From: Sporolituus thermophilus DSM 23256
Lineage (GTDB): Bacteria > Bacillota > Negativicutes > Sporomusales > Thermosinaceae
Length of the DNA: 64,000 bases
NCBI RefSeq assembly: GCF_900102435.1
Contig: NZ_FNBU01000001.1
Span: 62,001 to 126,000 of the forward strand
Reading direction: 5' to 3'
Made by a program: the position numbers and the translations under genes. This document shows positions 17,081 through 25,102 of the stretch, piece after piece (position 1 is the first letter of the stretch; each line of letters starts with the position of its first letter). The notes beneath the pieces are model-generated. The model did no database searches and was not told where the DNA came from. It saw only the letters and a list, made by a program, of their open reading frames with translations.

Positions 17081-17533
17081 TTAGTTATTTTTTTTAAGAC
17101 AAACGCACTCAATGCCGGCCTCTTGTACCAGCTCCCGCGCCAGCGGATCGGGATAGGGATGCTCGTAGACGATACGGCGAATGCCGGCGTTAATGATCAT
17201 CTTGGTGCAAGCTGAACAAGGCTGATGGGTGCAGTACAGCGTCGCCCCTTCAATGGCCACGCCGTGCAGCGCCGCCTGGACGATGGCGTTTTGCTCGGCA
17301 TGCATGCCCCGGCATAGCTCGTGCCGCTGCCCGGACGGCACGTGATAGGTGTCGCGCAGACAGCCCACCTCCTCACAGTGCGCCAGTCCGCGCGGCGCGC
17401 CGTTATAGCCGCTAGTGAGCAGTCGCTTATCCTTGACGATAACCGCTCCCACCTGCCGCCTGAGACAAGTCGAGCGCAGCGCCACCACCCGCGTAATATC
17501 CATAAAATATTCATCCCAGGTCGGTCGACTCAC
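17081..17533 (-). CDS. comEB: dCMP deaminase / ComE operon protein 2 family
   Basis: A ~150-residue zinc deaminase. The metal and catalytic motif is HAEQNAI (His and proton-shuttle Glu), followed by PCSACTKMI with the two Cys ligands. It would deaminate dCMP to dUMP for dTTP synthesis. I prefer GTG 17533, which gives the usual family start [13 protein letters not shown] 17557 adds eight residues and is possible. It may be cotranscribed with the ACT and UPF0210 genes. Confidence 0.9.
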   Translation of the reverse strand: MSRPTWDEYFMDITRVVALRSTCLRRQVGAVIVKDKRLLTSGYNGAPRGLAHCEEVGCLRDTYHVPSGQRHELCRGMHAEQNAIVQAALHGVAIEGATLYCTHQPCSACTKMIINAGIRRIVYEHPYPDPLARELVQEAGIECVCLKKNN

Positions 17534-17757
17534 ACCATCACCATCCTTCCATGGCATACATATGTAATTTTTACGCAGAGTTAATTCGATTATATCATAG
17601 CCGGCTCCGGCCGCAAAAGGAGTTTAGCTTTAATCCGCCGGATTTCTTTTTTATACCTTCCCTGGTTTAGCCGATTTAACATAAAGTATAATAACCGGCC
17701 CGGCTTTTGTCCAATCTATATTTTGCAGGCATTCGAGCATAAAAGGATGGTGAAACA

Positions 17758-18468
17758 TTGGATTGGCAGGAAATCATCCGCGACACCTGGCAAACCTCGT
17801 TAGTGTTTTTCAGTTTACTGGTCTTTGCCCGTTTTTTGGGCAATACCCAAATCGGTCAGTTAACCTTTTACGAATATGTCAGCGGTATTACCATCGGTTC
17901 GATCGCGGCCAACGTTGCCGCATCCGAGCCTGATAAAGTGTGGAGCCACTTCTATGACCTGGCGTTATTTGTCACCCTTACCTATTTTATATCGTACCTT
18001 ACTATAAAAAGCCGTCCCCTTCGCAAAATAATCGAAGGTTCCCCGACCGTCGTGATCGAAAACGGGCGCATTATTAAGGAAAATATGCGGGGCCTGCGGT
18101 ACGATTTGGATGAATTAAACGGCCAACTGCGCCAGCAAGGTATCCTTGACCCTTCCGAGGTGCAATACGCCATCATCGAAACATCGGGAGAGCTGAGTGT
18201 TATTAAAAAGGCCGACTATCAGCCCCTGACCAAGAGCGATTTGAGGATTCACTTGCCGGATCCGACTTTTCCGGTAGAACTCATTATGGACGGAGAAATT
18301 ATTGAAGAAAACTTACGTCGCCACAACCTGACGCAAGACTGGCTGGCAAAGCAGCTTGCCGCCCGCGGCATCGCCGACATATCCGAAGTGACCTACGCCG
18401 CCATCGATTCCAAGGGCCAGCTATTTGTCAGTGTCACAACACCTGCCGCCAAGCAAAATAATAATTAG
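17758..18468 (+). CDS. YetF-like membrane protein (DUF421)
   Basis: A 236-residue protein with three N-terminal membrane segments (~13-33, 40-60, 62-80) and a C-terminal soluble DUF421 domain of two similar halves (PTVVIENGRII... and PVELIMDGEII...). TTG 17758 follows AAAGGATGG. In Bacillus, YetF/2Duf proteins affect spore inner-membrane properties and often go with DUF1657; a DUF1657 gene lies 7 kb away at 24803. Alone here, ended by a strong bidirectional terminator. Confidence 0.88.
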   Translation: MDWQEIIRDTWQTSLVFFSLLVFARFLGNTQIGQLTFYEYVSGITIGSIAANVAASEPDKVWSHFYDLALFVTLTYFISYLTIKSRPLRKIIEGSPTVVIENGRIIKENMRGLRYDLDELNGQLRQQGILDPSEVQYAIIETSGELSVIKKADYQPLTKSDLRIHLPDPTFPVELIMDGEIIEENLRRHNLTQDWLAKQLAARGIADISEVTYAAIDSKGQLFVSVTTPAAKQNNN

Positions 18469-18474
18469 CGCGCC

Positions 18475-18520
18475 ATAGTAAAAGTGGTTGAGAGCTTCGC
18501 TTCCCAACCACTTTTACTAT
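18475..18520. terminator. 16-bp perfect inverted repeat, bidirectional terminator
   Basis: ATAGTAAAAGTGGTTG (18475-18490) and its exact complement (18505-18520) flank a 14-base loop. Placed just after the YetF-like gene and 85 bases beyond the btuB stop on the other strand, it can stop transcription from both sides. Confidence 0.85.
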
Positions 18521-18604
18521 ATAAATGCTAAAGTATCTTTCTTGCCGTTTAATTTTAAAGGTTATAAACCAATCGTTTCTTTTAAAGCTCGCGCCCAAAA
18601 TGTT

Positions 18605-20455
18605 TTACAGCGATTGTTTAAGGCCCAGGAAGATGGTGCGCTCTTGAGCCGGATAGCCGGCTACTTCCTGATAACGCTTGTTAAACAGGTTGTTGACGGT
18701 CAGATATAGCGACTGCCCTTCCCCTAAGTCATAGCTGGCAGTGGTATCGACAACGACCCGTCCTGATACCTTGGAATTCCCTACCCCTGATTCGCTAAGG
18801 TAGTTTACTGATAACGTCTGGTTCAGCTTGCCGTAACGCACATTCAAGTTCGTATACAAATTATGGTGCGGGTCGCGGACACTTGGGTCGGTGGTTTCGG
18901 TATGGAGATAGGAGTAGCCGATGCCGGCGGTAACTGCGTTCGACAGCTTGGTCGCATAAGTCAGATTGACGCCGCTGGAGCGGAAATTATCAATGTTGGC
19001 AGGGCTAGTACCGTTCCAGCGGATAGCATCATTGAGTTCACGCTTAAATAAAGAAACCATTGCTTCGCTCTTCGTGTCTAAGCGTTTTTTGACTCCGAAT
19101 TCGGCTGTCCATCCCGTCTCGGGCTTTAGATTTGGATCCCCTTTATAGATACCCCATTCAGATTCTGAATACCAATATAAGTCGTCAAACGTAGGCGGCT
19201 TAAATACCTTGCCCCAGCTGGCAAAATAGTTGGTGCGGTCATCGGCCCGGTAATTCACCGCCAGTTTTGGCAGCAATTTATTGCCGTACTGGCTGTTGTC
19301 GTCGTACCGCAGCCCGGTCGTAAGCTGCCAATAATCATTGACCGTGTACTGGTCCTGCAGGTATAAAGCCCGAACATGCCGACGTTGTAAGCCGTTTTCA
19401 TTGGTACTGTCAACCTCTTCGCTCCGCCAGTCAGCTCCCCACGTAATGGTTTGGTTGGGGTTAAGCCGTAGATTTTGCTGATATTCCAAGGCCTTGACCT
19501 CGTTGCGGTGCCGGAAATCAACCCCGTTACGGCCTACATAAGTTTGACTATTGTTATAATACCTCAGGATGTTTTCGGTCGTTCCCTGTTTAAAGGTGTA
19601 AGTTGCGCCCCAGTTTTGCCGGAGGACATCGGCATAATCGGTCAAACTGGAGGATGTATTCCACACATAATTGCCGTTTACTTGATTCATCCAGCCTGGA
19701 ATACCGGCATGGCTGCCGTAATAATCATAGGTGACCGTTAAGTTTTCCCGCGAACTTAAGTCTTTATCCAACCTGACGGTGGCGTTTTTCCCGTCGTACT
19801 GATTGTTGGGGCGCTGGCCGTCCGTCTTGTCCTTGGCGCCGGTGATATACCAGCGGAAGCCCCGTTCCTCGCCCTGATTGACAATACTGCTGCGGAAGGT
19901 GCCGTTATTGCCCCCGCCAATATCTAAAATTGTCTTGACCGAGCCAGCGCCTTTTTTCGTAATAATGTTAATCACGCCGCCCACGGCATCAGACCCGTAC
20001 AAGGTGGAACCGCCGCCGCGCACAACTTCGATCCGCTCGATATTATCCAGCCCGATAATCGTGCTGAAGTCAAGCGGGCCACGGCCATAGGCCGCGCCTT
20101 GCGGCAAATTCAGCCGCTTGCCGTCCACCATCACAACGGTGCGGTCGCTGTCGTTAATATAAACTGTAGCAAACTCCCCAGCACCGCCTTGTTTCTTAAC
20201 CACCACCCCCGGCACGCCTTCCAGCGCGTCGGCTAAATTGCGCGCGCCTTTTTGCTCAAGCTGCTCGCCGGTGATAACGGTCACGTCGGCCGGCGTGCTG
20301 GCCAAGGCCTGCGGAACGCGGGCAGCGGTCACGGTGATTTGGTCCAGCTGAAATACCGGCTCCTCCGCCGCGAAGGCCGGGCTTGCCACCAGCAGCGTTC
20401 CCACCGCCAGGGCCGATGCGATGCGTTTGGTTAAAAATTTCTTGCCGTAAGACAT
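18605..20455 (-). CDS. btuB: TonB-dependent outer-membrane receptor, BtuB-like
   Basis: A 616-residue outer-membrane receptor. It has a signal peptide (residues ~1-29, ending ASPAFA), a TonB box (DQITVTAARVP), a plug domain (DVTVITGEQLEQKG ... VPGVVVKKQGG) and a 22-strand beta-barrel ending in a family-typical aromatic/hydrophobic segment (RTIFLGLKQSL). Length matches BtuB (~600). It is the last gene of the btuF-btuC-btuD-btuB operon behind a cobalamin riboswitch, so it should carry vitamin B12 or another corrinoid across the outer membrane. It shows that the host is a diderm. TonB/ExbBD genes are not in the window. Confidence 0.93.
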   Translation of the reverse strand: MSYGKKFLTKRIASALAVGTLLVASPAFAAEEPVFQLDQITVTAARVPQALASTPADVTVITGEQLEQKGARNLADALEGVPGVVVKKQGGAGEFATVYINDSDRTVVMVDGKRLNLPQGAAYGRGPLDFSTIIGLDNIERIEVVRGGGSTLYGSDAVGGVINIITKKGAGSVKTILDIGGGNNGTFRSSIVNQGEERGFRWYITGAKDKTDGQRPNNQYDGKNATVRLDKDLSSRENLTVTYDYYGSHAGIPGWMNQVNGNYVWNTSSSLTDYADVLRQNWGATYTFKQGTTENILRYYNNSQTYVGRNGVDFRHRNEVKALEYQQNLRLNPNQTITWGADWRSEEVDSTNENGLQRRHVRALYLQDQYTVNDYWQLTTGLRYDDNSQYGNKLLPKLAVNYRADDRTNYFASWGKVFKPPTFDDLYWYSESEWGIYKGDPNLKPETGWTAEFGVKKRLDTKSEAMVSLFKRELNDAIRWNGTSPANIDNFRSSGVNLTYATKLSNAVTAGIGYSYLHTETTDPSVRDPHHNLYTNLNVRYGKLNQTLSVNYLSESGVGNSKVSGRVVVDTTASYDLGEGQSLYLTVNNLFNKRYQEVAGYPAQERTIFLGLKQSL

Positions 20456-20469
20456 TGATTTACCTCTCC

Positions 20470-21249
20470 TTACAATGCAAAATTTGGTTGGACGTAAATA
20501 TGGCCATCGGTATTATGCAGGACAAATTCCATGTCGTACATTGTCGCCAGCACCTCGGTCGACAGCACGGCTGCCGGCGGGCCGCAGGCCAGCATCCTGC
20601 CGTTTTTCAGCAGTAAAAGATTTGTGCTGAACCGTGCGGCAAGATTAACGTCATGGATGACGGCGACAACGGCAATGTTGTTTTTGGCCGTTAATTGTTT
20701 AATGAGTCTTAAAATCACAAACTGGTTGTATAAATCCAGATGCGACGTCGGCTCGTCAAGCAGCAGAATTTCCGGGCATTGGGCCAAAGCGCGGGCGATC
20801 AGCGCTTTCTGCCTTTCCCCTTGGCTCAGCTTGCTCATTTTCGCATCCCGCTTCTCCCACATGCCGACGTCTTGCAGTGCTTTTTCCACAATGCGAAAAT
20901 CTGCCGCCGTTTCGCTGCCAAACCGGCTGATATGGGCAAACCGTCCCATCAGCGCCGTTTGGTACACACTATAATCAAAAACGGCTTCTTCGGCGCCGAC
21001 GACGGCGATTATTTTCGCTAGGTCGCGCCGGGGGAAGCTACTGACACTTTCGCCCTTAACCAGGATGTTGCCTGTTTGCACCGGCAAAACCCCGGCAATG
21101 CACCTGAGTAGCGTAGACTTCCCTGTGCCGTTGGGCGCGATAATGCTGAGAAAATCGCCCCTGTCCACGGCAAAGCTAATATTATGCAAAACGGTTTTGG
21201 CCCCGTACCCGGCCGATACATTTTGAACTTCCAGCAATCTTTCTTTCAT
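20470..21249 (-). CDS. btuD: Cobalamin/iron-siderophore ABC transporter ATPase
   Basis: A 259-residue ATPase of the FecCD-type importers. Walker A is APNGTGKST (the usual first Gly is Ala), the signature is LSQGERQKALIARAL and Walker B with D-loop is ILLLDEPTSHLD. ATG 21249 follows GAGGAAG and lies 7 bases after the permease stop. An open frame upstream of this Met only overlaps btuC. It would energise corrinoid import with BtuC. Confidence 0.92.
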   Translation of the reverse strand: MKERLLEVQNVSAGYGAKTVLHNISFAVDRGDFLSIIAPNGTGKSTLLRCIAGVLPVQTGNILVKGESVSSFPRRDLAKIIAVVGAEEAVFDYSVYQTALMGRFAHISRFGSETAADFRIVEKALQDVGMWEKRDAKMSKLSQGERQKALIARALAQCPEILLLDEPTSHLDLYNQFVILRLIKQLTAKNNIAVVAVIHDVNLAARFSTNLLLLKNGRMLACGPPAAVLSTEVLATMYDMEFVLHNTDGHIYVQPNFAL

Positions 21250-21256
21250 GGCTTCC

Positions 21257-22273
21257 TCACTGTCTGCGGTCTGTTCGGTACAAAATATACAGGAAGAACG
21301 GGCCGCCCAGCAGCGCGGTGACAACACCCACCGGCACCGGGGACAGACTGGCAAACAAGCGCGTCACGCTGTCGGCCCACAAGAGGAAGATCGCCCCCCA
21401 CAGCGCGCACGCGGGCAGCAGCAGTCTGTGCTCCGGGCCGATAAGCTTGCGCAGCATGTGTGGCACAATAAGTCCGATAAAGCCGATAATGCCGCTTACC
21501 GCGACAACCGTGCCGGTTATCAAGGTTGTGCACAATAGTAAGCTGACCTTGACTTTGGCTACATCCACTCCTAAAAACTGGGCATTCTCGTCGCCGGTTG
21601 CAAGGATGTCCAAATCCCGGGCAAACAGCATGATCCCTGCCAGGCCAATGGCAATAAGCGCCGCCATTAGCGTCAGGTTTTCCGGCGGATTGCCAAGGCT
21701 GCCCAACAGCCAGAACAAAATCGGCCCCAGCTGCTTGGTATGAAGAGCCATGATGGAGCTGAGCAACGCATTGAGTAGCGACCCCAGGGCAACGCCGGCC
21801 AAAAGCAACCGGTTGGAACTAAGCTCCGCCCTGTCACCGCCGCCAAGGATGTATACGATAAATATCGTGACCGCCCCGCCGGCAAAGGCATAGAAACTTA
21901 CAAACGCGGTGTGGCCAAGCACAATGGCCACAGCAGCGCCTAACGCCGCTCCGGATGAAACCCCCAGGATAAACGGATCGGCCAGGGGATTTTTAAACAA
22001 GGCTTGATAACAAGCCCCGGAAACGGCCAAACTGCTGCCGATCAGCATAGCCAAGGCCAGCCGCGGCCACCGGATTTCCCACACGATCTTGCTATGCACC
22101 GGCGGCAGTTCCGGGCCGATTTCTACGGGCAGCAACCGCTGCACGACGATAGCCGCAATCTCACCGGGCGCAATGTCCGCCGAGCCGATGGACAGCGCGG
22201 CAACAGCCGTACCGATGAGGACGACTGCCGATAATAACAGGACTATTGATTGGGTGCTACGGAATTGTTTCAT
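21257..22273 (-). CDS. btuC: Cobalamin/iron-siderophore ABC transporter permease
   Basis: A 338-residue FecCD/BtuC-type permease with about ten membrane segments and the conserved VSGIIGFIGLIVPHMLRKL helix region that contacts the ATPase. Its ATG overlaps the btuF stop (ATGA), which indicates translational coupling. Part of the B12-riboswitch operon. Confidence 0.93.
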   Translation of the reverse strand: MKQFRSTQSIVLLLSAVVLIGTAVAALSIGSADIAPGEIAAIVVQRLLPVEIGPELPPVHSKIVWEIRWPRLALAMLIGSSLAVSGACYQALFKNPLADPFILGVSSGAALGAAVAIVLGHTAFVSFYAFAGGAVTIFIVYILGGGDRAELSSNRLLLAGVALGSLLNALLSSIMALHTKQLGPILFWLLGSLGNPPENLTLMAALIAIGLAGIMLFARDLDILATGDENAQFLGVDVAKVKVSLLLCTTLITGTVVAVSGIIGFIGLIVPHMLRKLIGPEHRLLLPACALWGAIFLLWADSVTRLFASLSPVPVGVVTALLGGPFFLYILYRTDRRQ

Positions 22274-23193
22274 CGTTCACTGCCACTTTTCGTAGAGGAA
22301 TGAAGAATTGCCGCAACCTCTTCAAGGGCGGCGAAACTGCGCGGTCCGGGCCGCGCCAAAAAGTCGTCGGAAACGTAAAAAATGCGGTTTTCACGTACAG
22401 CCTGAATGTCATTTAGCTGAAACTTCGTAAAGACCTCCGTCTTCTTCCCGTAGACGCCGTGCCGCACCACCAGATAAGTGTCAGGGTTGTAGGCATACAA
22501 AGTCTCAAAATCAGAAGAAAGGTAGTCAACCTGCCTGGCGCCGGCCACATTGACGCCCCCGGCCTGGACGATGACGTCATGGATATAGGATTTCGCCCCA
22601 ACCGTGAGCAGCGGTACGTCCCATATTTCCACAAAGACCCGCCGTTTATCGCTACCTGCATGTAAAGTCCGGATGTTTTGAAGCTTTTGCGCCAGTTCGC
22701 CGGCCAGCTTTTCCCCGTTCGCTTCTTCATGGACAAGACTGCCGATCAGGCGGATCGCCTTTAAGACTTCCTCCATGGTCTGGGGTTCGATGGCCGCAAC
22801 GCGAATACCCGCCTTTTCCAGCGCCCGAATGGTCTGGTAGTGCATTTGACCGCTGGCCAAGACAAGGTCGGGGCGCATCATGACGATCGTCTCAATATCG
22901 GGGCTTTGAAAACCGCCGACTTTGGGCAGCTTTTTGGCTTGTTCCGGAAAGTCGCAGTAAGTAGTAACGCCAACCACCCTGTCGCCGGCTCCCACGGCAA
23001 AGAGAATCTCAGTAATGGAGGGGGCCAAAGAAACAATGCGCAGGGGCTTAGTTTCCGGTATGTCAATACTTCGTCCCAAAAAGTCCTGCAGCTGGCCGCG
23101 GGTAGAAGTCTTGCTCTCCTGGACAGGCAGCAGCATGATCAAAATAAACAGGGACATTACAAAATAAACCGACCAGTATAGGAGTTTGCGCAT
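22270..23193 (-). CDS. btuF: Cobalamin-binding periplasmic protein (BtuF-like)
   Basis: A 307-residue type III periplasmic binding protein (RIVSLAPSITEILFAVGAGDRVVGVTTYCDFP is typical of BtuF). The N-terminus has one hydrophobic segment (residues ~8-24) but no lipobox Cys, so it is either membrane-anchored by an uncleaved segment or secreted to the periplasm. It is the first gene after the riboswitch, hands its ligand to BtuC and receives it from BtuB. Confidence 0.92.
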   Translation of the reverse strand: MRKLLYWSVYFVMSLFILIMLLPVQESKTSTRGQLQDFLGRSIDIPETKPLRIVSLAPSITEILFAVGAGDRVVGVTTYCDFPEQAKKLPKVGGFQSPDIETIVMMRPDLVLASGQMHYQTIRALEKAGIRVAAIEPQTMEEVLKAIRLIGSLVHEEANGEKLAGELAQKLQNIRTLHAGSDKRRVFVEIWDVPLLTVGAKSYIHDVIVQAGGVNVAGARQVDYLSSDFETLYAYNPDTYLVVRHGVYGKKTEVFTKFQLNDIQAVRENRIFYVSDDFLARPGPRSFAALEEVAAILHSSTKSGSER

Positions 23194-23218
23194 GGCGTTT
23201 CCCCCTAATAATCTTCAA

Positions 23219-23243
23219 TAAAAAGCCCGGCTAAACAGCCGGG
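23219..23243 (-). terminator. Riboswitch-associated intrinsic terminator
   Basis: On the minus strand CCCGGCT-GTTT-AGCCGGG is followed by CTTTTTATT. It lies between the cobalamin aptamer and btuF and is the likely off-state hairpin of the switch. Confidence 0.85.
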
Positions 23244-23274
23244 AAGAAGAACGCTACAGCTAATCCCCTCCCCA

Positions 23275-23468
23275 TCGCTCGTGGGTACCAGCGGTGATTG
23301 GCAGACAGGCAGTTCTCCTGGCTCTGGCTCATCGCTCGCCCAAACCTTCCCAGGACTCTTCGTCCCAGTGGCATATTCTTGGGTCTGCTCCCCATTACAG
23401 TGGCGGGACCGCGCCGGCTTTACACCGGACTTCCCTATTAAGCCCCGAAGGGCACCTGTCCCTGACAT
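23275..23468 (-). promoter_or_regulatory. Cobalamin riboswitch aptamer
   Basis: On the minus strand the conserved parts appear in order: a start with ACAGGTGCCC, GGTGTAAAGCCGG, CCCGCCACTGTAATGGGGA, TGCCACTGGGA, GGGAAGG, and the B12 box GAGCCAGGAGAACTGCCTG (about 23306-23324). It precedes btuF by ~80 bases, with a terminator between. Binding of adenosylcobalamin should favour termination and shut off the uptake operon. Confidence 0.95.
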
Positions 23469-23487
23469 TTTAAGTTTAGGAACCGTA

Positions 23488-23646
23488 GAGTTTAGGAACC
23501 GCAGAGGACGCGGAGATAAAATTTTATTAAAATTAATTAAAACCTCAAGTGCGATGTATATCGCACTCTCCGTGCGCTCCGCGGTTCAATCCTGGTTTTC
23601 CTGGCTTGTGATGCCAATTTATTGGCATGATTATCTCTGTGGTTAA
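23488..23646. repeat. Palindromic intergenic repeat, copy 2 (variant core)
   Basis: Outer arms AACCGCAGAGGACGCGGAG (~23490-23510) and CTCCGTGCGCTCCGCGGTT (~23567-23585) flank the core GTGCGAT-GTAT-ATCGCAC (23549-23566). Module A in reverse orientation follows (GCCAATTTATTGGC, then ATGATTATCTCTGTGGTTAA). Compared with the GCGCGAC/GTCGCGC cores, both sides have changed together so that pairing is kept. Confidence 0.75.
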
Positions 23647-23726
23647 ATATCGACTTTCCTGTTTTGTGGTGTTTCAGAAAAAATATACCACCGATTACTA
23701 ACAAGGTCAATAAAAAATTTGGCTTG

Positions 23727-23804
23727 TCATTCTTGCGGCCTGATGACATTGTCCGCGTGGTTAGAGGTAACTGCGCCGGCGTATCTGATATAGTTTTTCG
23801 GCAT
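23727..23804 (-). CDS. Candidate 25-residue small protein
   Basis: ATG 23804 lies directly behind a strong AGGAGGA ribosome site and 15 bases after the stop of the DUF2229 gene. The 25-codon frame reads MPKNYIRYAGAV...IRPQE and ends in TGA. A second frame starting at ATG 23749 inside its last codons encodes a hydrophobic stretch (FLLTLLVIGGIFFL) and then runs into repeat DNA. Either a real small gene at the operon end, or the start of a gene truncated or frameshifted by insertion of the repeat. No homology recognised. Confidence 0.4.
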   Translation of the reverse strand: MPKNYIRYAGAVTSNHADNVIRPQE

Positions 23805-23819
23805 AATGCTTCCTCCTCG

Positions 23820-24731
23820 TTAAGGTTTTAATCTTCGATTCGCTAAATCCCAAAAGGCTTCTACCCGCGTAATGATCCCGGCGCTACCGGTATGCTCGTC
23901 AATATTGATGAAAATATACGGTTTATCGCTTTTCCGGAAAACATGATGTTCCAGGTACTCATTGATAAGCGAATCCGGACCGCAGCCAAAGCTCGACACC
24001 ATAACAATGCCCGTAATATCGCCTTGACGGCAAAAATAACGGGCCGCTCCGGCGATCTTGGCCGATAATTGCCAGTAGATGTCCGGCGCAAAGACTTTAG
24101 CTTCATCATAGAGGACTTTGCTTGCGATGTTATCCGGAGTAACAATCGCGGCCCCCTGGGCGGTCAGCGTACCGATTATGTCTTTACAAAACAAGGCGTC
24201 CTTCAGCAGGTAATTATGCCCGATGACGGCGATGCGGGGCCGGGGTGGTTGATTGGGCGATGGCGCCGGGGCCCGCCAGGATTTCAACGACCGGCTGTAC
24301 GCCAAATTTCCGGCCAGCGGGGAACGTCCCATCGCCTGGCAAGCGGCATAGACGGCCTGAAATTGCCCGGCCAGCGACTTGGTTTCGATATTGGGAGCTA
24401 TCAACCGTTCGGGGGATAGGCTAAACGTATTTCTGACTATATCGGGCAGTCCGGCAAATTTGGCGCAGAAATAAAAATGGCGGTGGTACCGGACAATACG
24501 CGGAACAAAAATATGGCTGCATTTATCCAATAAAGAAGCAACATGCCCCAGATACACCTTAAGCGGCAGGCAGGATTCGTCAATCGCGAGCGACGTACCT
24601 TGATCCAGCATGCGTTTGTTGGTTTCGCCGGATACCGTAACTTGAACTCCCATATTCTGAAAAAAAGCAGTCCATAAGCTGCCAAAATCATGGTATAGCA
24701 GCGCCTGGGGGATCCCGACATTATCGACCAT
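23820..24731 (-). CDS. Acyl-CoA dehydratase activase-related protein (DUF2229), copy 2
   Basis: A ~303-residue protein of the DUF2229 / 2-hydroxyacyl-CoA dehydratase-activator-associated group. It starts with the family pattern VGIPQALLYHDFGSLW. Cysteines likely to bind an Fe-S cluster are in DESCLPLK, FCAKFAG and SFGCGPDS. The C-terminus has the hallmark NIDEHTGSAGIITRVEAF. ATG 24731 is 9 bases after AAAGG; ATG 24740 touches that site. It is in the spoVAD operon and partners copy 1 (25103). The true function of stand-alone DUF2229 pairs is not established; CoA-ester or Fe-S chemistry is inferred. Confidence 0.82.
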   Translation of the reverse strand: MVDNVGIPQALLYHDFGSLWTAFFQNMGVQVTVSGETNKRMLDQGTSLAIDESCLPLKVYLGHVASLLDKCSHIFVPRIVRYHRHFYFCAKFAGLPDIVRNTFSLSPERLIAPNIETKSLAGQFQAVYAACQAMGRSPLAGNLAYSRSLKSWRAPAPSPNQPPRPRIAVIGHNYLLKDALFCKDIIGTLTAQGAAIVTPDNIASKVLYDEAKVFAPDIYWQLSAKIAGAARYFCRQGDITGIVMVSSFGCGPDSLINEYLEHHVFRKSDKPYIFINIDEHTGSAGIITRVEAFWDLANRRLKP

Positions 24732-24773
24732 ATTATTCATCCTTTACCAAGAAAAAGTTGCCTGCCATTAAAA

Positions 24774-24796
24774 GGGAGGTAGTTCGGCTACCTCCC
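24774..24796 (-). terminator. Hairpin between DUF1657 and DUF2229 genes
   Basis: GGGAGGTAG-N5-CTACCTCCC followed on the minus strand by TTTTAAT. It lies 6 bases after the DUF1657 stop and before the next gene of the same operon, so it may give partial termination and lower expression of the last genes. Confidence 0.7.
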
Positions 24797-24802
24797 TCGC
24801 GG

Positions 24803-25009
24803 TTATTGTTCTTGGTTTTTTAGTTTGTTCTCGGCAGTAGAACTAAGGCGGCTGTTGAGTTGCGCGATGTGCCGGTTCATGTCTTGAGACATTTGCTCAA
24901 ACATTGTCTTAGCGCTTTGATCGTCAGTAGCCGTAGCAAACTGTGCGTACGTACCTTTAGCGGCTTCCGCGGCAGCAATGGCTTTCTCCAAATCTTTTTT
25001 TACGGTCAT
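24803..25009 (-). CDS. DUF1657 small protein (SpoVA-associated)
   Basis: A 68-residue, mostly helical protein: MTVKKDLEKAIAAAEAAKGTYAQFA, then a second helix with DMNRHIAQLNSRL. DUF1657 proteins are found in the spoVA2mob operon of Bacillus, next to SpoVAC/AD/AE and 2Duf, and are linked to spore membranes. ATG 25009 is 8 bases after GGAGG. Its position two genes after spoVAD fits that association. Confidence 0.85.
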   Translation of the reverse strand: MTVKKDLEKAIAAAEAAKGTYAQFATATDDQSAKTMFEQMSQDMNRHIAQLNSRLSSTAENKLKNQEQ

Positions 25010-25102
25010 AATGTTAGCCTCCAATCATAAAATGTTGAGCGCTACATTAATATTTTTTACCGGCCGCACGCATTTATAAATGGAAAATATGGTCGCTATC
25101 GG

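Noticed and set aside
23205-23468. An 87-codon open frame over the region upstream of btuF
   Set aside because: The same strand and bases form a cobalamin riboswitch and its terminator; the frame is a by-product.
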